32,147 nt of DNA from a virus. The position numbers and the translations under genes are program-made. The stretch lies in the IMG/VR virus record IMGVR_UViG_3300037489_000088, positions 1 to 32,147 of that record. One strand, 5' to 3'. The notes beneath the pieces were generated by a model. The model was not told the origin of the DNA. It worked only from the letters and a program-made list of their open reading frames with translations, and searched no databases. This document shows positions 1 to 5,273 of this stretch, piece after piece; position 1 is the first letter of the stretch; each line of letters starts with the position of its first letter.

Positions 1-97
1 TTAGTTTGCATTTTACATACATGTACATTAAATGTTTGTTCATTCGTGTTATTGGTTCTTCTTTCGCCAATAGTACTAATAAGTGTAGTGTTTTCAT
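1..97 (-). CDS. Partial small ORF running off the left edge
   Basis: An ATG lies four bases downstream of the stop of the preceding minus-strand gene (stop codon 102-104), and the frame stays open to the window edge. The first 32 residues begin MKTLHLLVLL and are not recognisable. The hydrophobic start could be a membrane segment or signal. Tight spacing behind a real gene is the only support, so this is a weak call. It could instead be non-coding sequence that happens to be open. Confidence 0.3.
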   Translation of the reverse strand, partial: MKTLHLLVLLAKEEPITRMNKHLMYMYVKCKL

Positions 98-101
98 AAG
101 G

Positions 102-521
102 TCAGTCGTGTATTGATAAATCAGGTTTATCTGTGAATTTAAAATACTTACATCCTTTGCAAGCATAAACAGTATTAATTTCTTGAGTTTTACATCCTAA
201 GCATCCTCCATGGAATACTATAATATTATTATCTCCTCTAAGCACATTTTTATTTGGTAAATGATTATAGTGAAGCTTCCAAAAGTATTGGTCTTCCCAA
301 ATTTTATAATCAATATAGTCATCATCATTTAAGCTATATTTAGCCATCTTTAAATGTTTTACATTCTGATTAATCCATAACTCTTCAAATAAATCTGCTT
401 TAATGAATGATCCATCAAGGTTTATTGATGGTACAAATACATCATCAAGTATTTCATCATCTTGCTGAGGTGTCTTTTTATTTTGGGGTTTAATTCTAAA
501 TAGTTTCAATATCCATTTCAT
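102..521 (-). CDS. Hypothetical protein with C-terminal CxxC-CxxC cluster
   Basis: A 139-aa protein of unknown function. The C-terminal part has four cysteines in two pairs (C107, C110, C121, C124) with a histidine at 104, which looks like a small zinc-binding ribbon. The N-terminal third is charged (K/Q/D-rich) and probably flexible. No catalytic motif is visible. It is the last complete gene of the minus-strand early-type cluster and follows a tRNA-like element (550-614). A nucleic-acid-binding or adaptor role would fit a small phage zinc protein, but that is inference only. Confidence 0.75.
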   Translation of the reverse strand: MKWILKLFRIKPQNKKTPQQDDEILDDVFVPSINLDGSFIKADLFEELWINQNVKHLKMAKYSLNDDDYIDYKIWEDQYFWKLHYNHLPNKNVLRGDNNIIVFHGGCLGCKTQEINTVYACKGCKYFKFTDKPDLSIHD

Positions 522-549
522 AAGCTTTTAGTTTTAATTAGTAATTGTG

Positions 550-614
550 TCCCAAATAACGGAATCGAACCGTATCAACCTATTATTTGAGTTGATTGAC
601 CACTTTAAATTGGG
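550..614 (-). tRNA. Aberrant tRNA-like element (possible degenerate tRNA)
   Basis: On the minus strand the sequence has a near-perfect T arm: stem ACGG/CCGT enclosing the 7-nt loop TTCGATT, giving the classic internal motif GGTTCGATTCC. The 5' CCCAATT and 3' ATTTGGG pair as a 7-bp acceptor stem with one T-T mismatch, followed by A as discriminator. Between them ATCAAC/GTTGAT forms a stem that encloses an 11-nt loop instead of 7. There is little room for a D arm: about 65 nt in total against a usual 72-76. CCA is not encoded. The 5' ten bases overlap the last codons of the neighbouring CDS (605-922). It is either a decayed tRNA, a reduced tRNA or a tRNA mimic; no anticodon can be assigned safely. 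Confidence 0.4.
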
Positions 615-922
615 AGTATTTTTAAGGAAAGGTCATCATCCGCCTCAGCAGGTTCACCTTTATAGGTTGTTGATTCCTCTTCAAAGTATTCTGGATTTAA
701 TTCTCTTGCTCTATCAAAGTCTCCTCTGTTTATTGCTCCCCAGAATTCAGATGTTACTTTTGGATACATTTGACTCCAATCAAATGCTGCTATTAAGTGG
801 TCCTCTCTTAATCTCTCTTCCACTTTCGATATTGTATCTTTCTTCTTTGCAGCTATACTTCTTTGCTTTACTGCTTCAGCATATATCTTTGGGTGTGTGT
901 GTTCTAATTCTGATATTAGCAT
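605..922 (-). CDS. Small hypothetical phage protein
   Basis: A 105-aa protein with no recognised domain. It is charged and mostly helical, with an E/K-rich N-terminal half and a D/E-rich tail (EAEADDD type). The centre has FDW and EFW motifs that resemble short conserved blocks in small phage proteins, but no family can be named. The 3' end overlaps the 5' end of the tRNA-like element by ten bases. It sits five bases downstream of the gene ending at 928, so it is probably co-transcribed with it. Confidence 0.7.
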   Translation of the reverse strand: MLISELEHTHPKIYAEAVKQRSIAAKKKDTISKVEERLREDHLIAAFDWSQMYPKVTSEFWGAINRGDFDRARELNPEYFEEESTTYKGEPAEADDDLSLKILPI

Positions 923-927
923 AAGGC

Positions 928-1155
928 TTAATGTGTTAAATAATATTTATGTCCTGTCTTTGTCACAATTACCCTCGTTCTAGTCGTTGGGTGTACAAAG
1001 AGTCTTGATTCTTTCAAATCAAATTGAGTGTTCTCTTGATATATAAACATGTTGGGTTTAGAATAAGCTTCAGTTAAGTAGCTAAATCTAAACCCTTCTT
1101 GTCTCAGTTCTTTCTCAGCATTTTGCATTGCCTTTGTCCTTGTTAGTTTAGCCAT
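928..1155 (-). CDS. Small hypothetical protein
   Basis: A 75-aa basic protein beginning MAKLTRTKAM. The frame is open further upstream to an ATG at 1218. The internal ATG at 1155 is preferred because it has an AAGGA ribosome-binding site seven to eight bases upstream and removes an overlap with the neighbouring gene ending at 1209. The protein ends in a short region likely to form beta strands (RVIVTKTGHKYYL). Function unknown; small basic early proteins of phages often bind host factors or nucleic acid, but nothing here shows that. Confidence 0.65.
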   Translation of the reverse strand: MAKLTRTKAMQNAEKELRQEGFRFSYLTEAYSKPNMFIYQENTQFDLKESRLFVHPTTRTRVIVTKTGHKYYLTH

Positions 1156-1208
1156 GTTATCCTTTTTAATTAAGATATTAAGTTTACCTAATGTAAATGG
1201 GTTAATGA

Positions 1209-1604
1209 TTAAATCCAATCTTGTTGGATGTCACAGTATATTCCTTTCTTATTAAAGGCTTTAACAACTGCTTCAAGCTTAAGTCTGCCTCCAACTAACA
1301 TGTTGCCGTAGCTTACTTTTACTTTAGCTGATTGGCTAACAAAGTTTCTAATCTCTTTATTATAGAATGATAACTCAAAGTATCTACATTTGTTCCATAG
1401 TATATGAACTCTACCTTGACAGTCATCAACAGTTTGCTCTCTTTTAATTTGATTTACTTTGTCTCTAATGTCATTGTGAATAGGTCTAACATACTTGTCA
1501 TAATGGATAGAGTGTTGTTGTGACCAAGTTAATTCACTTGATTCATCTACATTAAACTCAATACATGCGTTAGGGATGTCTATTGTGGATGTATAATTTT
1601 TCAT
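1209..1604 (-). CDS. Hypothetical protein
   Basis: A 131-aa soluble protein of unknown function with mixed helix and strand character. It has scattered cysteines (near residues 14, 62, 73 and 124) but no clear metal-binding spacing. No signal peptide or membrane segment is visible. It lies 28 bases downstream of the membrane-protein gene 1633-1842 on the same strand, so it is probably part of the same transcript. Confidence 0.7.
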   Translation of the reverse strand: MKNYTSTIDIPNACIEFNVDESSELTWSQQHSIHYDKYVRPIHNDIRDKVNQIKREQTVDDCQGRVHILWNKCRYFELSFYNKEIRNFVSQSAKVKVSYGNMLVGGRLKLEAVVKAFNKKGIYCDIQQDWI

Positions 1605-1632
1605 AGTTGTGGTGGTATTAATAGGTTAATAA

Positions 1633-1842
1633 TTATAGCCATTTAGGTGGCTTTGGTATTTTAATAGGATTAGCTTCAAAGTAATCTATTAGTATGTGTA
1701 TTATTATTCCAAGCCAAGAAAATACTGCTAGGAATAAAGCAAGGAAAACCCTAAACCATACTCTATCATTATTTTGTCTCTTTAGTCTTGAATAGGATAT
1801 TATAAATCCTGCTAGGTAGATACTCCAATATAGATATATCAT
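1633..1842 (-). CDS. Small two-TM membrane protein
   Basis: A 69-aa protein with two hydrophobic stretches (about residues 2-18 and 29-53) separated by a basic, asparagine-rich turn. It ends in a proline- and lysine-rich tail. The pattern predicts a hairpin in the inner membrane. It lies 12 bases after a second tiny membrane protein gene (1855-1989). Two small membrane proteins side by side in a phage early cluster suggest a role at the host envelope, such as superinfection exclusion or membrane remodelling; this is inference from topology alone. Confidence 0.65.
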   Translation of the reverse strand: MIYLYWSIYLAGFIISYSRLKRQNNDRVWFRVFLALFLAVFSWLGIIIHILIDYFEANPIKIPKPPKWL

Positions 1843-1854
1843 AATAGTTATTTA

Positions 1855-1989
1855 TTAAAGGGTTAATAGATGTTTTAATATGTGCATTAATAAAATGGCT
1901 AATGTTAGACAGCTTAATATTAAGGCTAAAAAGAATAACTGTATTATTATGTCTTTTATTAGTTCTAAGAGTAGTTTAAAATAATGCAT
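1855..1989 (-). CDS. Tiny single-TM membrane protein (44 aa)
   Basis: A complete 44-codon ORF starting MHYFKLLLEL, with one long hydrophobic segment from about residue 16 to 40 and a short basic C-terminus. Its stop is 12 bases before the start of the next gene (1633-1842) on the same strand. The regular spacing and the clean membrane-helix composition argue for a real gene. Function unknown. It is the first gene of this sub-cluster, so a promoter should lie between 1990 and about 2190; no TAnnTTTG box was found there on the minus strand. Confidence 0.55.
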   Translation of the reverse strand: MHYFKLLLELIKDIIIQLFFLALILSCLTLAILLMHILKHLLTL

Positions 1990-2037
1990 GGTGTTTGTGT
2001 TAGGGTGTTAATAAAAAGCTATAAGATGAGCTATAAA

Positions 2038-2155
2038 TAGGTTTGTATCGGTTTCTTTGGTATGGGTAAAATGGGTCTATGGTGACAGGTCCACACCAAG
2101 ATGCACTCTGCATCCCTTACTACCATTGATTTGTAAGAATTTCACCGATAACCTT
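2038..2155. ncRNA. Highly foldable non-coding region (candidate structured RNA)
   Basis: This gap between two minus-strand genes can fold into nested helices. A closing stem pairs TATCGGT (2046-2052) with ACCGATA (2144-2150), a middle stem pairs ATGGT (2079-2083) with ACCAT (2122-2126), and a hairpin pairs GATGCA (2100-2105) with TGCATC (2109-2114) around a 3-nt loop. GGTG (2081-2084) with CACC (2094-2097) is a competing stem. The base composition is more GC-rich than the flanks. A match to the -7 box TAGGTTTG (2038-2045) lies on the plus strand. The strand cannot be decided; it may be a leader RNA, a free RNA or a DNA-level structure. Confidence 0.35.
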
Positions 2156-2185
2156 GTCAACCCTGCTAACCTAGTAAGTCAACCC

Positions 2186-2227
2186 AAAAAAAAGAAGACA
2201 AGTATAGGAATTAACCCATACTTGTCT
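2186..2227 (-). terminator. Rho-independent terminator
   Basis: Read on the minus strand, a 13-bp stem (2196-2208 with 2215-2227; loop of six, AATT-rich) is followed by TTCTTTTTTTT. One pair is G-U only in the minus-strand RNA and A-C in the plus-strand RNA, which supports use on the minus strand. It lies eight bases after the stop of the gene at 2235-2582 and ends that transcript. Confidence 0.9.
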
Positions 2228-2234
2228 ATTACTT

Positions 2235-2582
2235 TTACTGTGCTTGTTCAGCAGCAGCTAATAAAGCAGCAATATCGCTTGCAGATGCAGCTTCTACTTT
2301 CTCGAATTCTACAGAATCCTTTTCTACTTCAAAGAAGTATGCTGGTTTTCCAGTTGTAGAATCTTCTGCAGATAAAGCAGTCATGTGAAGTGTTACTTCA
2401 TCACCTTCTGCACATGAAGATTTAGCATCTCCATCTTTATTAACAGTAGTTCTGTTAGCCAAAACAACTTGACCTTTTAATGGTCCATCAGCAATAGTTG
2501 CTCTGTGTAATTCACTTTTCCCCCCATTAGACTTGTTAGTCGTTTTTAAGTTTGGTGTATCAATTTTAGCTCGCATTTTCAT
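2235..2582 (-). CDS. Small acidic hypothetical protein
   Basis: A 115-aa protein of unknown function. The first 80 residues look like beta strands with turns (ADGPLKGQVVLANRT and EGDEVTLHMTA), compatible with a small beta-barrel. The C-terminus is helical, alanine-rich and acidic (from about residue 90). A beta domain with an acidic tail recalls single-stranded-DNA-binding proteins, but no binding motif can be pointed to, so this is only a suggestion. It stands alone: a hairpin precedes it (about 2657-2692) and a strong terminator follows it. Confidence 0.7.
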   Translation of the reverse strand: MKMRAKIDTPNLKTTNKSNGGKSELHRATIADGPLKGQVVLANRTTVNKDGDAKSSCAEGDEVTLHMTALSAEDSTTGKPAYFFEVEKDSVEFEKVEAASASDIAALLAAAEQAQ

Positions 2583-2656
2583 AATAATAATATGTTTTAT
2601 AAGTATATGACATTATTGTCAAGAATTAGTAAGGGTATTGAGCTAACTGAAATCAG

Positions 2657-2692
2657 TAATTAAACAACCCCAGCCTTGAAACAGAGGTTGCT
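2657..2692 (-). terminator. Possible weak terminator hairpin
   Basis: On the minus strand GCAACC pairs with GGTTGT across a loop of about 16 nt, followed by a T/A-rich run (TTTAATTA). It directly follows the gene ending at 2698. The stem is short and the T run poor, so it could equally be an RNA processing or stability element. Confidence 0.4.
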
Positions 2693-2697
2693 ATTTA

Positions 2698-2904
2698 TTA
2701 CCCTTTTGGTTTGTATTCATTTCTAGGTTTTGCATCAGGCTCTTTACTTCCTAATCTACTTACTCCTAGTATCAACAATATCCCTACTATTACTTCTGCT
2801 AACAAATCTGTTGGCATCATATACAATAGATATACTATCAAATTGAATACTGCAATGATTACTACCACTGCTGTTACTATTGTTATTACTTTATACTGTT
2901 TCAT
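2698..2904 (-). CDS. Small two-TM membrane protein
   Basis: A 68-aa protein with two hydrophobic helices (about residues 6-28 and 33-48) joined by a short PTD turn, then a basic, proline-rich cytoplasmic-type tail (KEPDAKPRNEYKPKG). Topology predicts an inner-membrane hairpin with both ends inside. It is the last of three small genes (3167 to 2698), 34 bases after the preceding tiny ORF. Function unknown; an envelope-directed early function is plausible but not shown. Confidence 0.65.
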   Translation of the reverse strand: MKQYKVITIVTAVVVIIAVFNLIVYLLYMMPTDLLAEVIVGILLILGVSRLGSKEPDAKPRNEYKPKG

Positions 2905-2938
2905 AAGATTGTGTATTAAAAGGGTTGTTACACCCTTA

Positions 2939-3052
2939 TTAGTTACTTAGCACAGTAGCTTCTATGAGCCACCCTGCAATGATGGATGCCTTCATCTCTT
3001 TAGAGATAGCTTTATCCTTAAGCTGTTTAACATGTGCCATAAACGTTTCCAT
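2939..3052 (-). CDS. Micro-protein (37 aa)
   Basis: A 37-codon ORF starting METFMAHVKQ. It is predicted to be a single amphipathic helix with lysines on one side, ending AGWLIEATVLSN. Its start codon follows the stop codon of the neighbouring micro-ORF (3054-3167) after a single base, the arrangement expected for translational coupling. It is too short for family recognition. The tight tandem placement upstream of the membrane gene at 2698-2904 is the main evidence that it is translated. Confidence 0.5.
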   Translation of the reverse strand: METFMAHVKQLKDKAISKEMKASIIAGWLIEATVLSN

Positions 3053-3053
3053 A

Positions 3054-3167
3054 CTATGAGTATTGTGCGGTTAAGGCGTTATGTTGAATTGCAAGCTGGT
3101 TTAATACAAACTTGTCAAATTCTTCTGAGTTCTCAGATGCTGAGAGTATCAATGCATTCTTTTTCAT
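3054..3167 (-). CDS. Micro-protein (37 aa), first gene of the leftward cluster
   Basis: A 37-codon ORF starting MKKNALILSA, then an acidic stretch (ENSEEFDKF) and a short helix. It is the first minus-strand ORF after the control region, and it ends one base before the next micro-ORF starts. A short inverted repeat (GATAGT/ACTATC, 3184-3201) lies just upstream in what would be its leader. Function unknown. Confidence 0.45.
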   Translation of the reverse strand: MKKNALILSASENSEEFDKFVLNQLAIQHNALTAQYS

Positions 3168-3410
3168 ATTGTGTAGTATTAGATGATAGTTGAATTACTA
3201 TCAACAATTAGTTAGGGTTTTGAGTTGAACAAAGGTGAAGAATAAACATATTATATTTTGTCGCCAGAAATTTCATCTCTTATATCAACCCGGGGGGTAG
3301 GTTTTTGTTCCGGAATTTGTGGGGGTATTTGTGCATACTAGTTTATATATCCGCTATTTTTTAAAAATTTCCGCCTCCCTTTTTAGAAACCTGATCCAAA
3401 AAATTTTTCA

Positions 3411-3451
3411 AAAAAAAAATTGAGCCGATTAAAGAAATTATTTGGCTCAAT
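3411..3451 (-). terminator. Minus-strand terminator (distal of a tandem pair)
   Basis: On the minus strand ATTGAGCC pairs with GGCTCAAT (8 bp, loop of 17) and is followed by a run of about ten T. The run lies only on the minus-strand 3' side, so it should stop leftward transcription. Confidence 0.7.
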
Positions 3452-3480
3452 AAAAAACCTCATATACATACAATATGAGG
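3452..3480 (-). terminator. Minus-strand terminator (proximal of a tandem pair)
   Basis: A perfect 8-bp stem (CCTCATAT at 3458-3465 with ATATGAGG at 3473-3480, loop of seven) is followed on the minus strand by TTTTTT. It directly precedes a second terminator, giving a double stop for leftward transcription. Confidence 0.75.
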
Positions 3481-3570
3481 CTACAGGAATATCTCCAAAA
3501 GAAAAAAAGAACCAAAAAAAGAAAACGTTGCTACTCAACGAGTCAAAGGTTCTGCATTAATAAATAATAC
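3452..3570 (-). ncRNA. Predicted small RNA between promoter and tandem terminators
   Basis: A minus-strand promoter with a full TAnnTTTG box (3575-3582) would start transcription near 3570. The first of two strong minus-strand terminators ends near 3452, defining a transcript of roughly 115-120 nt. It contains only a nine-codon ORF, so it is probably non-coding. An internal 5-bp hairpin (CGTTG/CAACG, 3525-3539) and U-rich single-stranded stretches are visible. No known RNA family is recognised. It could be a regulatory RNA or the attenuated leader of the leftward cluster. Confidence 0.45.
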
Positions 3571-3574
3571 ATCA

Positions 3575-3606
3575 CAAAGATACAGGGTAAAAATGACAAA
3601 TGCAAA
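3575..3606 (-). promoter_or_regulatory. Minus-strand Bacteroidota-type promoter
   Basis: Read leftward, TTTG (3606-3603) and the -7 box TATCTTTG (3582-3575) are 20 bases apart. This matches the TTTG / TAnnTTTG arrangement of the primary sigma factor of Bacteroidota. It is the best two-part match seen on the minus strand. Confidence 0.6.
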
Positions 3607-3733
3607 TGAAAAAGGGAATTAGGGCTAGTTTATAATTATTCTAAATAGTGAAACTCTTATCTGTAATCATTCTAAATAAGAAACTAATTTCAAATAAACA
3701 GCTATAGAATGTTATATATTTCAATTAATTATG

Positions 3734-3741
3734 TAACTTTG
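3734..3741 (+). promoter_or_regulatory. Promoter -7 box opening the rightward block
   Basis: TAACTTTG matches TAnnTTTG exactly and lies 41 bases before the first rightward ORF (3783), predicting a leader of about 35 nt. No clear TTG element is seen 17-23 bases upstream. Confidence 0.55.
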
Positions 3742-3782
3742 TTCAGAAATAAATGAATAAGTAAATTCAAAACAGAAAGAAT

Positions 3783-3935
3783 ATGAAGACACCAAGCAAG
3801 AAGTCTAGGTACAAGAAAACCAAGCATGGGCACAAGCTCACATTCAGGTCAATTAGACAAGGAGAATCCAAAAAGAAGTTCTTAAAGGAAGCCAAGAGAT
3901 TTATTAATGTAAATCTAAAGTCATGCTCCAGATAG
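3783..3935 (+). CDS. Small, very basic protein (50 aa)
   Basis: A 50-codon ORF beginning MKTPSKKSRY with about twenty Lys/Arg residues, so strongly positively charged and likely to bind nucleic acid or an acidic partner. It lies just after the first rightward promoter and its 3' end overlaps the next gene (3923) by 13 bases, which suggests translational coupling. No family is recognised. Confidence 0.6.
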   Translation: MKTPSKKSRYKKTKHGHKLTFRSIRQGESKKKFLKEAKRFINVNLKSCSR

Positions 3936-4201
3936 AAGAGATAATAGATTATATCCAATACCTCAGAAGAGAAATTCCAAAAGAACCTCAATGTGCAGGA
4001 GTATTTATGTTACTTGCAATGAGATTTAGAGATGCTGAATGTTACTATAACAGTGACCACATCATTACAAAGATTGGAGTACATTGTTACGACTGGAATG
4101 GACTAGTGATAGACAAGAAGGGATATACCCCAATGGAAAGAGATTATGGTGATCCATGGATGGTTGCCCATTACAATATACTAAGTAAAAACGAAAAATA
4201 G
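3923..4201 (+). CDS. Small hypothetical protein
   Basis: A 92-aa protein of unknown function. The first half is helical (EEIIDYIQYLRREI), and the second half is rich in aromatic residues and ends in a strand-and-turn region (GDPWMVAHYNIL). No motif or membrane segment is visible. Its start overlaps the end of the preceding basic protein gene and it lies at the head of the packaging operon, where crAss-like phages typically carry several uncharacterised small genes. Confidence 0.65.
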   Translation: MLQIEEIIDYIQYLRREIPKEPQCAGVFMLLAMRFRDAECYYNSDHIITKIGVHCYDWNGLVIDKKGYTPMERDYGDPWMVAHYNILSKNEK

Positions 4202-4247
4202 AATGATTGCCTCATTATTACCATGGGGTATTTAACAAACCAAAGAA

Positions 4248-4598
4248 ATGGAAATTATACAAAAAGGAATAAAAGCAGAGGGGAATTATCATATCCTACA
4301 TCTGACTATTATAAATCCCTTTTTACCTAAGCCATTAACGACAAAGGAAATTGCATTCCTTGCAGCATTTCTTGAAATAGAAGGAGAGTTAGTTGAAGAT
4401 GACAGATTTAACACTGTAGTTAGGAAGAAGGTGATGGAGAAGCTGGGATTAAGTCCTGGAGGGATGAGTAACTACTTGAAAGCTCTTATTAATAAATCTA
4501 TTATAAGTAAGAATGAATACAGTGGTAGATTATCAGTACATAATGCTTTACTTCCAGGGGATAAAGCTCAAGGTTATCAATTTAAACTGATAAGATGA
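4248..4598 (+). CDS. Winged-helix-like DNA-binding protein (candidate)
   Basis: A 116-aa protein. Residues 32-92 read like a winged helix: a helix (TKEIAFLAAFLEI), then VVRKKVMEKLGLSPGGMSNYLKALINKS, where the segment after SPGG fits a recognition helix, followed by a short wing (ISKNEYSGRL). This resembles phage proteins with a replication-initiator or transcription-regulator fold. The gene overlaps its downstream neighbour by ATGA, so the two are coupled. A regulator of the late block or a packaging-associated DNA binder both fit; no direct evidence separates them. Confidence 0.6.
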   Translation: MEIIQKGIKAEGNYHILHLTIINPFLPKPLTTKEIAFLAAFLEIEGELVEDDRFNTVVRKKVMEKLGLSPGGMSNYLKALINKSIISKNEYSGRLSVHNALLPGDKAQGYQFKLIR

Positions 4599-4933
4599 GA
4601 CTTACAACTAAAGACTTAACGAAAGAGTTTTATGATATGGTAAAAGAACATTACCCTGACATTGACTTGCAAGAGATGCGAGATATTGTAACAGCCCCAT
4701 GGAAGTATGCTAGAGAGCAGATTGAGAAAGGTGAGTTACCTGTATCAGTAAGGTTTAAGTATTTTGGTAAATTTTATACTTCAAAAAGATTTGTACAATC
4801 TGGATTAAATTCTATAAAGAAAAGATTTGATAAAGGGTATATGGATCATGATGAGTATTTTAGAATGAAGAAAAAATTTGATTTATTTTTAGAGCAAGAT
4901 GAGAATACTAAAGAACAAAAATTTGACACTTAA
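4595..4933 (+). CDS. Conserved-type small phage protein
   Basis: A 112-aa helical protein with the block VRFKYFGKFY near residues 52-61, which resembles small proteins found near packaging genes in many phages, followed by two charged helices. The function of that type is not known to me. The start overlaps the previous stop (ATGA) and the end overlaps the next gene by 35 bases, so it belongs to a tightly coupled run. Confidence 0.65.
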   Translation: MRLTTKDLTKEFYDMVKEHYPDIDLQEMRDIVTAPWKYAREQIEKGELPVSVRFKYFGKFYTSKRFVQSGLNSIKKRFDKGYMDHDEYFRMKKKFDLFLEQDENTKEQKFDT

Positions 4934-5273
4934 AAATGCTTGGTATTATAATCAAGGTAATTTTAGGTACTGGGCATACTACAATGCCAGTTGGTTATTA
5001 AGGAAGCATATTTGTGAACAGATAGCCTATAGAATAAATTCTATGAATAAAGAGTGCTATGATACTGGAGCTTGCATAAAATGTGGATGTGCCACTATAC
5101 AATTACAGATGTGTGACAAGCCTTGTGAAGGATTATGCTACCCAAGAATGGCTTCCAAATTTGAATGGGAGCTAATGCAAAATCCAAAATACCAAGGTGT
5201 AGCATGGAAAGTAGATAATAAATTATGCAGGTGGAGAATAAATAGAGACAAAGAAAAATTTGAAAGAAGATGA
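4899..5273 (+). CDS. Zinc-cluster hypothetical protein
   Basis: A 124-aa protein with a dense cysteine cluster in the middle: C59xxCxC64, then C72xxxC76xxxC80. This is a plausible site for one or two zinc ions. Flanking regions are aromatic and basic (WxYYN and WRINRDKEKFERR). The ATG at 4899 lies inside the preceding gene; a TTG at 4923 is the only obvious later alternative. The role is unknown; position suggests an accessory packaging or virion assembly function. Confidence 0.65.
   Translation: MRILKNKNLTLKNAWYYNQGNFRYWAYYNASWLLRKHICEQIAYRINSMNKECYDTGACIKCGCATIQLQMCDKPCEGLCYPRMASKFEWELMQNPKYQGVAWKVDNKLCRWRINRDKEKFERR

Larger units (their letters stand above)
3168..3733. other. Divergent non-coding control region
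   Basis: About 570 bases without a credible ORF separate the leftward small genes from the rightward late block. From left to right it holds a 6-bp inverted repeat (3184-3201), a GC-rich patch (about 3287-3390) with GGGGGTA twice around a TTCCGGAA palindrome, A/T tracts (3355-3420), two tandem minus-strand terminators (3411-3480) and a minus-strand promoter (3575-3606). The composition change and repeats would suit a replication origin or a transcription switch, but no known origin motif is recognised. Confidence 0.6.

Noticed and set aside
547-924. Plus-strand ORF of 125 codons
   Set aside because: Lies antisense to the better-supported minus-strand gene 605-922 and the tRNA-like element; the protein is leucine-rich low complexity, typical of an antisense shadow.
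2057-2359. Plus-strand ORF of 100 codons
   Set aside because: Runs through the structured region and the terminator and is antisense to the gene 2235-2582; composition not protein-like.
2627-2670. Inverted repeat ACTGA/TCAGT as an operator upstream of the 2582 gene
   Set aside because: A 5-bp palindrome is expected by chance in AT-rich DNA; no second copy was seen nearby.
3230-3245. CACCTTTG on the minus strand as the promoter of the leftward micro-ORFs
   Set aside because: Lacks the TA of the -7 box and no -33 element was found; a phage-polymerase promoter is possible but not recognisable.
3767-3991. Minus-strand ORF of 74 codons
   Set aside because: Antisense to the basic 50-codon gene and the start of 3923-4201; F/L-rich composition is the mirror of lysine-rich codons.
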